A DNA stretch of 40,054 nucleotides, taken from positions 1 through 40,054 of the forward strand of contig JAISZI010000067.1 of assembly GCA_031269335.1 (NCBI GenBank). Direction: 5' to 3'. The notes under the pieces were generated by a model, which worked only from the letters and a program-made list of their open reading frames with translations, was not told the DNA's origin and ran no database searches. Position 1 is the first letter of the stretch; every line of letters starts with the position of its first letter. Made by a program: the position numbers and the translations under genes. The stretch comes from Puniceicoccales bacterium. Lineage in GTDB: Bacteria > Verrucomicrobiota > Verrucomicrobiia > Opitutales > UBA953. Positions 17,467 through 26,272 of the stretch are shown one piece after another.

Positions 17467-19197
17467 ATGAGCCATTGGATATACCACACCCCCCCCGGCG
17501 ACGTCGCAGAAATGTTGGAGTCCGCCCTCTCGATCCATTCCGCCATCGCCGAAATACTTGCAAAACAAGGAATTGCTTCCATCGAAGCCGCCGAAAATCA
17601 CCTCCACCCTAAACTCGCCCACCTCGCCGACCCCTTCCTCATCAGCAGCGTGGACGCCTCCGTCGAGCGCCTCATCCGCGCCATTTCTTCCAACGAACGC
17701 ATCGCCATATTGGGCGATTATGACGTCGATGGCATCACCAGCACCACCTTGCTTGTCAACGTATTACGTGCGCTCGGTGCCGACCCGAAATACTACGTGC
17801 CGCGCCGCCTCGAAGAAGGCTACGGCATGAGCTTCACCGCCGTTGAACGTGTTCTCGCCGATGGACCCTTTTCCCTTTTTATCGCACTCGACTGCGGCAC
17901 CAACTCCATCGCCGAAACGCACGCCCTCACCGAGCGCGGCGTTGACGTCATAATCATAGACCACCACCGCTCCCGTGAACCCGCCCCAACGGACTGCATC
18001 CTCGTCAACCCGCACGTCCACGACACGGACGAAAATGGCAGCAAATGGCGCGCTTTTTGCACCGTCGGCCTCGTTTTCAAGGTCTGCCACGCACTCCTAA
18101 AACGCCTGCGCGCACAAGGTAACGCCAATGCCAACGCCATCATTTTGCGCGAAAGCCTCGACCTCGTCGCACTCGGCACCGTCGCCGACCTCGTCCCGCT
18201 CACCGGCGAAAATCGCCTCCTCACCAACCACGGCTTGCGCCAACTCCGCCAATCGACCCGAGCAGGACTGTGCGCCCTCAAAAAAGTCAGCGGCATCCTC
18301 GACGGCGCCCAAATCCTCCCCGCCGATGTCTCGTTCCGGCTCGGTCCGCGCATCAACGCAAGCGGCCGCCTCGCCGACGCCCTCCTCCCCGTCGAAATGC
18401 TCCTCTGCGACGACCCCGAAAAATGCACCCAAATCGCCACCACCCTCAACGAGATTAACCGCGAACGCCAGGAAATCGAACGCCGCGTGACCGTCGAAGC
18501 CCTCGCCCAACTCGAAAACCTCGCCTCCTCCCACCCGCACGGCCTCGTCGCCTACGGAGAATGGCACCCAGGCGTCGTCGGCATCGTCGCGGGCAAACTC
18601 TGCCGCCATTTCAACCGCCCCTGTATCGTCCTCGGCAGCGAAGTCACACTCGCCAAAGGCTCCGGACGCAGCATCCCCCACGTCAACCTCGTCGATGCAC
18701 TCCAACCCTGCGCCGACATCCTCAATTCATGGGGCGGACACCCGATGGCGGTCGGCGTCGCTATCGAGAGCGCCCTCGTCCCCGAGCTACGCCAACGCTT
18801 CGACGCCTCCGTCGCCAGCATTCTCAACAATAACCCGCTGCCCGAAGAACAACTCCGCATTTCCGCCTGGCTCGATAATGAACACATTTCCGAAGGATTT
18901 CTCGACCAACTCGAACTTTTGCACCCCTTCGGCGAAGGAAACCCGGAACCCGTTTTCGGCATCGCCGACATCACCCTCACAGAATCTCCCGTGCGCTTCG
19001 GCGAAAATAATTACCGTTTCCAAATCACCCTCGACTCCTGGCGCCGCATGGGCGTCGTCGCATGGCGTAAAGCCAATAATATGCCACCCAAAGATATAGC
19101 TCTCAACCTCGCCGTTAAATTAGGATGGAATTACTATAACGGACGCCGCTACCCGCAGGCAGAACTTCTCGATTGGCGACCCGCCGATGAAGATTGA
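17467..19197 (+). CDS. recJ: Single-stranded-DNA exonuclease RecJ
   Basis: 5'-3' single-strand DNA exonuclease acting in RecF-type recombination, mismatch and base-excision repair. The DHH phosphoesterase motifs are all present: GDYDVDGITST (83-93), DCGTNS (142-147), DHH (165-167), and TVGLVFKV. The DHHA1 part is seen as GVVGIVAGKL followed by GSGRSIPHVNLVDAL and GGHPMAVGVAI. The C-terminal oligonucleotide-binding region ends in GWNYYNGRRYPQAELLDWR. At 576 residues the length is that of RecJ. The ATG at 17467 lies 46 bases after the VWA gene. Confidence 0.95.
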   Translation: MSHWIYHTPPGDVAEMLESALSIHSAIAEILAKQGIASIEAAENHLHPKLAHLADPFLISSVDASVERLIRAISSNERIAILGDYDVDGITSTTLLVNVLRALGADPKYYVPRRLEEGYGMSFTAVERVLADGPFSLFIALDCGTNSIAETHALTERGVDVIIIDHHRSREPAPTDCILVNPHVHDTDENGSKWRAFCTVGLVFKVCHALLKRLRAQGNANANAIILRESLDLVALGTVADLVPLTGENRLLTNHGLRQLRQSTRAGLCALKKVSGILDGAQILPADVSFRLGPRINASGRLADALLPVEMLLCDDPEKCTQIATTLNEINRERQEIERRVTVEALAQLENLASSHPHGLVAYGEWHPGVVGIVAGKLCRHFNRPCIVLGSEVTLAKGSGRSIPHVNLVDALQPCADILNSWGGHPMAVGVAIESALVPELRQRFDASVASILNNNPLPEEQLRISAWLDNEHISEGFLDQLELLHPFGEGNPEPVFGIADITLTESPVRFGENNYRFQITLDSWRRMGVVAWRKANNMPPKDIALNLAVKLGWNYYNGRRYPQAELLDWRPADED

Positions 19198-19246
19198 TTA
19201 AAAAAATCCATTTCTCCGCTCCCTCCAAAAAGATGGAATACGCACG

Positions 19247-19555
19247 ATGAAATCTTCCCGCCCCACCCGAAACTTTTTCCGCCGAAAACGCCGCTACCTC
19301 TCCGCCACCTACGCCCACGCCGATCTAAGCAAAACCACAGAACCACCCCTGCGCGAAAAAATTTGGCGCCGCCTCTTCAAACTCGAATATTGCGACGCAG
19401 ACGGCTCAACAGCACGCGCCACAAAACGCACCCGCCGCTGGCTCTTTCTTCCCGTCCTTCTCCTCCTCGCCTGGTTCATCGCCGAAAGCATCCTCGCCTG
19501 GGACATCTTCTCCGGTCCAGACCCAACCCCGGAACAAAAAACCGCCTCAAAATAG
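19247..19555 (+). CDS. Small basic single-span membrane protein, hypothetical
   Basis: A 102-residue protein with a strongly basic N-terminal half (RNFFRRKRRYLSATY, then KIWRRLFKLEY) and one hydrophobic segment (WLFLPVLLLLAWFIAESI, about 65-82), preceded by RATKRTRR. By the positive-inside rule the N-terminus is cytosolic. Codon use agrees with neighbouring genes and it starts 49 bases after recJ, so it is probably a real gene and may share the recJ transcript. No family is recognised. Confidence 0.65.
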   Translation: MKSSRPTRNFFRRKRRYLSATYAHADLSKTTEPPLREKIWRRLFKLEYCDADGSTARATKRTRRWLFLPVLLLLAWFIAESILAWDIFSGPDPTPEQKTASK

Positions 19556-19572
19556 CCAGCGCGCTACCCCAC

Positions 19573-19622
19573 ACCCGCGCCAACGGTGCACCCTAATATA
19601 GCCCAGGGCAACGCCCTGGGAA
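19573..19622. repeat. Single copy of the two-hairpin repeat
   Basis: GCGCC-AAC-GGTGC, linker CCTAATATAG, then CCCAGGGC-AAC-GCCCTGGG. The second hairpin and linker are those of the 4965-5357 array, but the first hairpin has a different stem sequence that still pairs (one G-T wobble). It lies just after the small membrane protein gene. Confidence 0.75.
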
Positions 19623-19714
19623 GGGTGGGGCAACGGCACTTCCTCATTCCCCCGCGCCAACCATTCCCGCCTCAAAAAAATTTCAAAAAAACTTCTTGAC
19701 CAACGAAACATTTT

Positions 19715-22700
19715 TTGTTCCACGGGGGTCTTCTATCGGCAAACTCACTCAGCCTTTTCTCTTTTTTTGTCGTGAACACTCATCCTCTCGACAATAACGA
19801 CGTCCCCAATTCAGGCGACACCGACTCCACTTCCAACGCCGGCGGCACAGGCACTTCTTCTTCGTCCCCATCGTCCTCTTCCTCCTCGATTCAAAGCGAC
19901 CCAGAGGCAGATGTCGGCACTGCGGGCATCTCGGCAAATTCCTCCGCCGAAGGCGTCCCCATCTCACCAAAAACCGTTCCCGCCGCTGCGAACGACGACG
20001 CGGTAAATCCCTATATCGAACTCGAATCTCCTGCAGTAGTCACGCCTCCTGCGACGGGGGTTTTCTTCATCTGCCGTGTCAATTTCACTACCACGCAGCC
20101 GAACACGCCGATTCAAATTTCCGGTAAGTGCCGCGTCCTCGAACCCAACCCCGCTGTCAGCAGCGAATTTGTAATTGGCTCGCTCGATAAACGTTCCGAA
20201 GACGACCCCGATGCAAAGGAATTACGCCGAGGCGAAAGCGACACTTACGAAGTCACTGTTCCCGATGCGGGGAACCATTTTATAGAGTTTAATTTTGTTA
20301 ACGACGACGCCGGTGCCGCTGTTCCCATGACGCAATGTTTCGCGTCGCTTGTTAATCCCAACCCTTGCAAGCCGTGGATAATTACAACAACCGAAACCCG
20401 CACAGAGCGTTGTCCGCCGCCTTACGAGCACATCGAGTTCACAGAAACTTGGAGAAGCACAATTATAATTCCGGGCGACCCAACGTTGTGCGACACTTGC
20501 GACGATTGCTGCGAAATGAATAACGTTTCTGATGTGCCGATGCAAGCCGCCACCGGACTCGTGACAGAGAGCCAAACCGACCTTGATGTGAACCTTTGCG
20601 GTGTTCCGGTTGTCATTTCTCGCGAGTATTCCAATACACTTTCCGACACTGTGAAATTGGCTCGTGTCAAAGGCGGCTTGTCGGGGGGAAACTGGCTCTT
20701 CACGGCGCAACCGCAACTCGTCTTTCTCGGTAGTTTTCGCATTGTCGTTTCTCGTGGTGTACGAAATTCCATTCGCTTCGATAAATTGAGCAGCGGGGAA
20801 TGGATTTCTTCGCAGGGAAAATTTTACGCGCTTAAAGAAAACGCCAACTGTTTTCTCCTGCTCGACAAGACCACCGGTTTCTCTTATCAATTCGACAACG
20901 CAAGCAGCGCGTCTCCGGGGATTATTCGGAGCATAACACTTCCTAACGGAACAACTTCTGCCTCTTACAACATTGACGAGGCGACAGACTCACTTTTCAC
21001 AATCAAGAGTGACGCCGGTTTCGTACAAGAAAACCAATGGGTGAAAACCGGCGAGGCGAAAGACCAATTGCAAGCTACTTATGTTCGCCGTGGTTTTAGC
21101 GACAACGGCACCAAAACAAAGGTGGAATCCTTCGGCTACGCTGAACACACTGTCGAGGGCGAGACGCTTATTTTGCGAAGTTCCAACACCGCTTATCGCA
21201 AAGAGAGTGTTACTGGTGACGCGCCCGCGCAGACAACTTTCTCCCACGAATTTTATCCCGACTCTTTGCAAGTTAAACAGCGCACAACAACGTTTCCCGT
21301 TGTCTCTTCCAAAGAAAATGGGAACGACATAGCCGCCACGCAAACCGAAATTCTTGATGAAAAGGGACATCTGATTTGGAAGCGCGACGGGCGTGGCGTG
21401 ATTTCTTTCCGAGCTTATGACGACACAACAAGCGCATTGTTGCAGCGCATTGACGACGTGGACACTACGCAAGTTTCCAACGCGCCCGATGGCATTTCCT
21501 ACACTTACACGCGCCAGCAACTTCTCAAGACAAAGACTGACCAAAACGGCACCACGCACACTTACAACTACGACGCAAGTGCTCGCCAAATCGCCGACAT
21601 TGTTTCCTCTCTTGGCACCGGTGTTGACAACAAAGTTCTGCGTATCGAAACCGCATTTGACGACCTCGACCGTGTGACTGACATTGTGTCTTTTGACGCC
21701 GCCACCGGCGGCAATGTTGTGAATGCCGTTCAGAAAAAATACAACGGCTTTGGACAACTTCTTACTGACACGCAAGAACATGTCGGCGCGGTTACGACAA
21801 ACTCGCTCGGCGTTAATTATGAATATGTCAGCGCACAAAATAATTGCACTACTTGGCTCGCGACAACTTATCCCGACACGCGCACAATCGAAGCCGCCTT
21901 TAACAACCGAATCGACGAATTTCTGGGACGTCCCGGCTCGCTCTTTGATAGTGTCACCGGTGGCAACATTGCCGATTATTCTTACCTTGGCGAAGACACT
22001 GTCATTAACGCGCTTTATCCCGGTAGCAACGTGATGCTGACTTATTTACAGCGCGACAAAACGCCCATCGGCGACGGCGGCGACCAATACGACGGCTTGG
22101 ATAGATTCGGCAGAATTATAGACCAACGCTGGGAAAAATTCGTCTCCCAACAACCCATTCTCGACCGCTACAAATACACTTACAATCGCGGTTCTCTGCG
22201 TCTCACCCGCGCAAACTTGATCGCCGCTGCGCAAGCCAATCCCGTTTATCTCGACGAGTTGTATAGTTACGACGGACTGACCCAAATTACCGATCGCCAA
22301 CTCGGTCAACTTTCTCCGGACAACACAAGCATTGTGGGGACGCCAACTCAAAAAGAAGATTGGGGCTTTGACCCCGCCGGAAACTGGCGTGCCTACCAAC
22401 AAGACGACAACGGCGTCAACCAAATCAACCAGACCCGAACGCACAACGAAGTCAACGAAATCGTTTCTATTGACAGCAGCACAAGCAACGTCGCTTTTGA
22501 CCCTGCTGGCAATATGACAACAATTCCCAGCGACGCCGCCGCTACGCAAACACCCTTCACAACAATTTACGACGCTTGGAGCCGCCTCGTCCGCGTCCAA
22601 GGCGGACAAAACAACATAGACATTTCTTACGAATACGACGGTCTCTTCCGCCGCACCCGCCAACTCGTCACCGCCGGAACTGCACCGAGTTTAGATTTCT

Positions 22701-23764
22701 ATTACAACGACCAATGGAAAATTGTAGAAGAGCGCATTATTGATTTCCCGACGACAACAGATGACACAACAACCAGCGCACCCGCCACCACACCGCCGCC
22801 CGTAACCACCAAAATCCGCGCCCAATACATCTACGGCGTCCGCGACCGCAACGACCTAATCTTCCGCGATTATTCCGAAGACGGTCTCGTCGAAAACACC
22901 CGCCTCTATGTTATGAGCGACGCCATGTTCAGCACCACCGCCATAGCCGACGCCACTGGCACCGTGACCCAACGCCTAAACTACACCGCCTTCGGCATTC
23001 CCACCTTCCTAACCCCCGACTTTACAACCACAACAAACACCACCGACTGGCAAGTGCTGCTGCACGGAGAATACTATGACACGGATACATTGTGGAGTAA
23101 TTACGGGTATAGATACCACTCCTGCGCGATAGGCAAATGGATAACACGTGATAGAATCGGAGAGGTGGAAGATGTCAATTTGACACGAGTGGCGAAAAAC
23201 AATCTCATTTCTCTAAACGACAAATATGGATTGGCTACCTCGGCTATCATTGATGATGGTTGCCAATGCGGGGAATGCACGGAAGATGATGAATTCGATT
23301 GGGGATGCGGTGAAAGAGGAGAGATTATCAAAGAGGGTCTATCGCGAGGGAATTGTTACCGCCATGCTTGCAAAGCACCAGTTCCCGCAACCTCTGGGAT
23401 CGGTGACCATGACGCATTTCCTGGTGGCATCTACCATCTTGACAGGAAAATAACCTGTGACGCCATTATGAATGGCATGGAAAAAGATGGGGCAAAATCT
23501 CCGGATGAGGATGAAGAATGTCCTTCCTGTCACTATAAGGTATTGACCGTTGTGAATCCGAGTGATAATCTTGAGATAAACACTTTTCATTTCTATCGAC
23601 AGAGTCCAGATGGGACTTGGAGGAGTAAAGATGGTTCAAATTGTGAAGTGGTTGGAATCTTTTCCCCGACGGAACATGCGAAGTCATGCGGATATACAGA
23701 AATCTGTGGATATATGTGTATTCCTTGTCGAGGAATTACTCTCCCAAAACAAACATATCTATGA
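19715..23764 (+). CDS. Large RHS-repeat polymorphic toxin-like protein
   Basis: RHS/YD-repeat protein of about 1349 residues, expected to form a shell around a C-terminal effector tip. The N-terminus is Ser/Thr-rich and probably disordered. A Cys-rich patch (LCDTCDDCCEMN) precedes the first RHS segment (CGVPVVISREYSN). Many YD-type repeats follow, such as YDGLTQITDRQ, FDPAGNMT and YEYDGLFRRTRQ. The core ends with GYRYHSCAIGKWITRDRIGE and the delimiting NDKYGL, then a 176-residue variable tip. The start is uncertain: TTG at 19715 is in frame with no good ribosome site, and GTG at 19772 (MNTHPLDNND) is an equal candidate. No VgrG, PAAR or typical signal peptide is visible, so the export route is unknown. 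The tip is AT-richer than the core, suggesting tip exchange. Confidence 0.88.
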   Translation: MFHGGLLSANSLSLFSFFVVNTHPLDNNDVPNSGDTDSTSNAGGTGTSSSSPSSSSSSIQSDPEADVGTAGISANSSAEGVPISPKTVPAAANDDAVNPYIELESPAVVTPPATGVFFICRVNFTTTQPNTPIQISGKCRVLEPNPAVSSEFVIGSLDKRSEDDPDAKELRRGESDTYEVTVPDAGNHFIEFNFVNDDAGAAVPMTQCFASLVNPNPCKPWIITTTETRTERCPPPYEHIEFTETWRSTIIIPGDPTLCDTCDDCCEMNNVSDVPMQAATGLVTESQTDLDVNLCGVPVVISREYSNTLSDTVKLARVKGGLSGGNWLFTAQPQLVFLGSFRIVVSRGVRNSIRFDKLSSGEWISSQGKFYALKENANCFLLLDKTTGFSYQFDNASSASPGIIRSITLPNGTTSASYNIDEATDSLFTIKSDAGFVQENQWVKTGEAKDQLQATYVRRGFSDNGTKTKVESFGYAEHTVEGETLILRSSNTAYRKESVTGDAPAQTTFSHEFYPDSLQVKQRTTTFPVVSSKENGNDIAATQTEILDEKGHLIWKRDGRGVISFRAYDDTTSALLQRIDDVDTTQVSNAPDGISYTYTRQQLLKTKTDQNGTTHTYNYDASARQIADIVSSLGTGVDNKVLRIETAFDDLDRVTDIVSFDAATGGNVVNAVQKKYNGFGQLLTDTQEHVGAVTTNSLGVNYEYVSAQNNCTTWLATTYPDTRTIEAAFNNRIDEFLGRPGSLFDSVTGGNIADYSYLGEDTVINALYPGSNVMLTYLQRDKTPIGDGGDQYDGLDRFGRIIDQRWEKFVSQQPILDRYKYTYNRGSLRLTRANLIAAAQANPVYLDELYSYDGLTQITDRQLGQLSPDNTSIVGTPTQKEDWGFDPAGNWRAYQQDDNGVNQINQTRTHNEVNEIVSIDSSTSNVAFDPAGNMTTIPSDAAATQTPFTTIYDAWSRLVRVQGGQNNIDISYEYDGLFRRTRQLVTAGTAPSLDFYYNDQWKIVEERIIDFPTTTDDTTTSAPATTPPPVTTKIRAQYIYGVRDRNDLIFRDYSEDGLVENTRLYVMSDAMFSTTAIADATGTVTQRLNYTAFGIPTFLTPDFTTTTNTTDWQVLLHGEYYDTDTLWSNYGYRYHSCAIGKWITRDRIGEVEDVNLTRVAKNNLISLNDKYGLATSAIIDDGCQCGECTEDDEFDWGCGERGEIIKEGLSRGNCYRHACKAPVPATSGIGDHDAFPGGIYHLDRKITCDAIMNGMEKDGAKSPDEDEECPSCHYKVLTVVNPSDNLEINTFHFYRQSPDGTWRSKDGSNCEVVGIFSPTEHAKSCGYTEICGYMCIPCRGITLPKQTYL
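23234..23764 (+). other. C-terminal effector tip of the RHS protein (putative papain-like cysteine enzyme)
   Basis: Residues 1174-1349, after the core-ending YGL. The tip is Cys-rich and has RGNCYRHACKAP (Cys1214), FPGGIYHLD, CHYKVLTVV, NTFHFYRQSPDGTWRS (His1292) and ICGYMCIPC. The combination N-C-Y ... H-F/W-Y-R-Q-x-x-x-G-x-W-S resembles a family of small secreted proteins of Gram-positive bacteria known to me only as unknown-function proteins. The spacing of an early Cys and a later His would fit a papain/NlpC-like hydrolase. That catalytic assignment is inference from motif layout; no activity is established. Confidence 0.45.
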
Positions 23765-24879
23765 AAAAAACCGTCTGCCTCTTCATTTGTTTTCTGTTCA
23801 TTCCGAGATGTTACTTGGATGCGAATACCGCGTGTTCGTGTTTGTGTGCACCGTGTTCGTGTGCATTGTGTTCGTGTGAATATACTCCGACTTGGGGAAA
23901 ACATACCTCGTCCTTGGCAAGATTATATAACGTGAATCAGGAAAGCAGCGTCTGTATTTATAAAATTGAAGACAACGGTATCGCACATTACTATGCTTAC
24001 TATTTGCGTTCTAATCTCATTCTCTATGATGCGCTAATTCGCGGCGGATTGCGATTCAAAGACTCTATGGCTGTCAACAATACCCTGAAAAACAAACGGA
24101 TTCGCTACGTATACATCCCGCTACCTGGAATTCCAGAGAAAGTCAAAAGCATTAGTCCAGAATATTATTTAATTTTCGATTATCGCAAAAGACGCTTTCT
24201 TGTTGCAGATGAAGCACTGCAAGAAAAAGCGTGTAAAAAACATTCCATCAATACATGTCTAATAACGGGTGAATTTTCAGGCAGAAGTTTTGAGGAACGT
24301 TTGGAAATTGTAAAATATGTAACACCTTATATGGCTGGGGTGAGTGATTTAGTTCAGTGGCAGCGTTTTTTAGAAAAAAAAGTCTCCGACGACACTCTTT
24401 CCGAACTCCAACTTTGTATCTTAAAGAACCGCATGGTTTATGAAATGTTGCAGATGGGAAATCCGAAGGCAACAGACGTGTTTTCGGGGTATTTTCCTAA
24501 AGACTTCACTGATAGATTGATGTCATTAAATTCACAGAGCGGACTTGGAGCATTATGGCAACTTCGCTCAATTTCTTTTTTTTCTGTTCTTTGGAAACAT
24601 GAAAAAGGTCAAGAAAACAAAGAGAAAATCCTTAAAGAATTGATTACGTTAACACAGGATACTCGTTCGTTATTTCCAACAATTGCTTTATTGGAATTAA
24701 GAAAAATAGTTGATATGACTTGGAGCGGAGAGATACCAAGAGTTGGTATGTTTATGAAAGACTTTCAGAAGTTGTGTGATTCTGTAATATCGAATGAGAA
24801 TGTTTCATGTATTGATAGATTTTTGATTAAAAACTTTATTCGCGCTTTTCTTCAAAGCGTTCCCGAAAGTACCCCCTGA
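23761..24879 (+). CDS. Exported Cys-rich protein, candidate immunity partner of the RHS tip
   Basis: A 372-residue protein of no recognised family. Its ATG overlaps the RHS stop codon (ATGA, 23761-23764), implying translational coupling. The N-terminus MKKTVCLFICFLFIPRC is a signal peptide and could be a lipoprotein signal with Cys near residue 17. The mature N-terminus carries CSCLCAPCSCALCSC, encoded by about 15-base tandem repeats around GTGTTCGTGT (23831-23880). The rest is a helical-looking soluble domain without membrane spans. The gene is much richer in A/T than its surroundings. Immediate coupling to a toxin-like tip and lack of other homology suggest immunity. Export would mean protection in the periplasm. 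An accessory or second effector role is the alternative. Confidence 0.6.
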   Translation: MKKTVCLFICFLFIPRCYLDANTACSCLCAPCSCALCSCEYTPTWGKHTSSLARLYNVNQESSVCIYKIEDNGIAHYYAYYLRSNLILYDALIRGGLRFKDSMAVNNTLKNKRIRYVYIPLPGIPEKVKSISPEYYLIFDYRKRRFLVADEALQEKACKKHSINTCLITGEFSGRSFEERLEIVKYVTPYMAGVSDLVQWQRFLEKKVSDDTLSELQLCILKNRMVYEMLQMGNPKATDVFSGYFPKDFTDRLMSLNSQSGLGALWQLRSISFFSVLWKHEKGQENKEKILKELITLTQDTRSLFPTIALLELRKIVDMTWSGEIPRVGMFMKDFQKLCDSVISNENVSCIDRFLIKNFIRAFLQSVPESTP

Positions 24880-24984
24880 AAATTTTGCGCGGCTCCAGCA
24901 CCAATGCCTACATGGAGGCTGCGGGGCGGGGTTGTGTTTGGAGTGCGAGTGTCTCTTCCGTGGCGGAAAGCGGGACGCTCCTGA

Positions 24985-25345
24985 CCTCGCAATCTCCTCA
25001 TAGTTGCGCCCCGAAGGGGGATAACGTGAATAACTGGCAGTGGAGCGCAGCGGAACTGCCGGACAGCGACACCCTCTCTCCCCGCGCCCCGAAGGGCGCG
25101 ACTATAAGCGCAGGGGATATGCAGCGGGGGCGGGTCCGAGACGGCGGTGCGTAATCGAGGTCTGGAGTTGCGCCCCTTTGGGGCGCGGATGGGGGGTGGG
25201 GCGGCATCCGCCGGTTCCGCGCTCGCTGCGCTCGCGCTCCACCGGCGGTTATTCACGTTGTGCCCCTCTGGGGCAAGAGGAGGAAATAGGAGAAAATAAT
25301 AGCCCCTGCCGTAAACGGCGGGCACTGCACTTGCTTCCTCATTCG
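24985..25345. repeat. Dispersed hairpin repeats, family 2, in both orientations
   Basis: An inverted relative of the 5358-5560 element (GATAACGTGAATAACTGGCA, then CGGAACTGCCGGACAGCGAC, GCGCCC-CGAA-GGGCGC and a GCGGGGGCGGGTCCGA segment) is followed by a forward copy (GCGCCCC-TTT-GGGGCGC at about 25171-25190, then CACCGGCGGTTATTCACG and TGCCCC-TCT-GGGGCA). The two form a large imperfect inverted pair. No gene is seen. Confidence 0.7.
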
Positions 25346-25348
25346 CCC

Positions 25349-25424
25349 ACGCCAACGGCGCATCATAATGCCAGCCCAGGGCGTTGCCCTGGGCTAACTT
25401 AGAGCCGCCCCTTTGGGGCTTTGA
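25349..25424. repeat. Two-hairpin repeat, inverted copy
   Basis: CGCC-AAC-GGCG (about 25351-25361), then CCCAGGGC-GTT-GCCCTGGG (25374-25392), the linker CTAACTTAGA and GCCCC-TTT-GGGGC. The last two parts are the reverse complement of the unit in the 4965-5357 array, and the first hairpin is the variant type of 19573. Confidence 0.7.
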
Positions 25425-25429
25425 TGATA

Positions 25430-25800
25430 CGCTCGTTTCACTCGCGCTCCACTGCCGGTTATTCACGTTGTGCCCCTCCGGGGCAAACCCAATAACTGCC
25501 AAAGCGCAGTGCCCCTTCGGGGCAAGAGGAGTGAACGCAGAGGAGTGAGAAGTGAGAGGAGCGCCGATTACGTTGTCCCCGTCAGGAGGGGCAGTGATGC
25601 CGCTGCGCCTCCGCAGTGCCTTCGGTGTGCCCGCCCTCCGCAGTGCCTTCGGTTCCCCAAAGTGGCACAACGTGAATAACCGCTGGTGGAGCGCGAGTGT
25701 AACAAGCGCGGAACCGGCGGATGCCCCCCCTCCCATCCGCGCTCCAGACCTTGATTACGCGCCATCGCCTCGAATCCGCCACCTCGCCCACCTGCACACC
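25430..25800. repeat. Further family 2 repeats and a 27-base tandem duplication
   Basis: Forward pieces (CTCCACTGCCGGTTATTCAC followed by TGCCCC-TCC-GGGGCA, about 25448-25490; GCCCC-TTC-GGGGC near 25511) and an inverted piece (CACAACGTGAATAACCGCTG, about 25666-25690) are mixed with a tandem duplication of CCGCAGTGCCTTCGGT about 27 bases apart (25612 and 25639). The whole 24880-26034 interval is non-coding as far as can be seen; long open frames across it are made of repeats. Confidence 0.65.
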
Positions 25801-25803
25801 CAC

Positions 25804-25982
25804 CCCGCCAACGGCGCACCCTATGATAGCCCAGGGCAGCGCCCTGGGTTTGGTGACCAAAAAAATCATAAGACCCAAAGGGGCGGCACCAATATAGTCC
25901 AGGGCAACGCCCTGAGATGGCATTGGGATGCGCCGTTGGCGCGGGTAAATTGGGCTAACTCAGAGCCGCCCCTTTGGGGCGA
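25804..25982. repeat. Two-hairpin repeats flanked by variant hairpins
   Basis: Forward CGCC-AAC-GGCG then CCCAGGGC-AGC-GCCCTGGG; a degraded unit (ACCCAAAGGGGCGGC with TCCAGGGCAACGCCCTGA); and inverted GCGCC-GTT-GGCGC (about 25931-25945) then GGGCTAACTCAGAGCC with GCCCC-TTT-GGGGC. These are the same modules as in the other arrays, with more sequence decay. Confidence 0.65.
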
Positions 25983-26034
25983 AAAGTTTCTGTTTACAGC
26001 GAACACACCTTGCGCCAATCTTTTCATCAAGACA

Positions 26035-26268
26035 ATGAAAAACACAAATGCCGACACTCACCTTTACGACGCTAAAACCGGTGAAGACGTTCCCGTCCCC
26101 AGCGAAACTGTTGAATGCGACGGTCTCTTCCGCCGCACCCGCCAACTCGTCACCGCCGGAACTGCACCGAGTTTAGCTTTCTTCTTGGTATTCAATACGT
26201 GTCGGGAATATGCGTCTGCTGCAGGGTGCAGCAAGCTGCCTACGTTACCACCGAATATAATGCCGTAA
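26035..26268 (+). pseudogene. Chimeric ORF containing a short RHS-core copy
   Basis: A 77-codon frame starting MKNTNADTHLYDAKTGEDVP, which looks like a genuine N-terminus, joined to GLFRRTRQLVTAGTAPSL. The latter is encoded by about 68 bases (26113-26181) nearly identical to 22631-22699 inside the RHS gene, in the same reading frame. After that it continues FFLVFNTCREYASAAG and stops four bases before the next gene. It is best read as the scar of a recombined RHS tip cassette, with the frame end perhaps being the tail of a lost tip. The first 26 residues are of unknown origin. Confidence 0.55.
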
Positions 26269-26272
26269 ACAG

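Noticed and set aside
25552-26268. A 238-codon frame across the repeat cluster into the RHS copy
   Set aside because: The first two thirds are repeat sequence; only the part from 26035 has a plausible start, and even that is a chimera.
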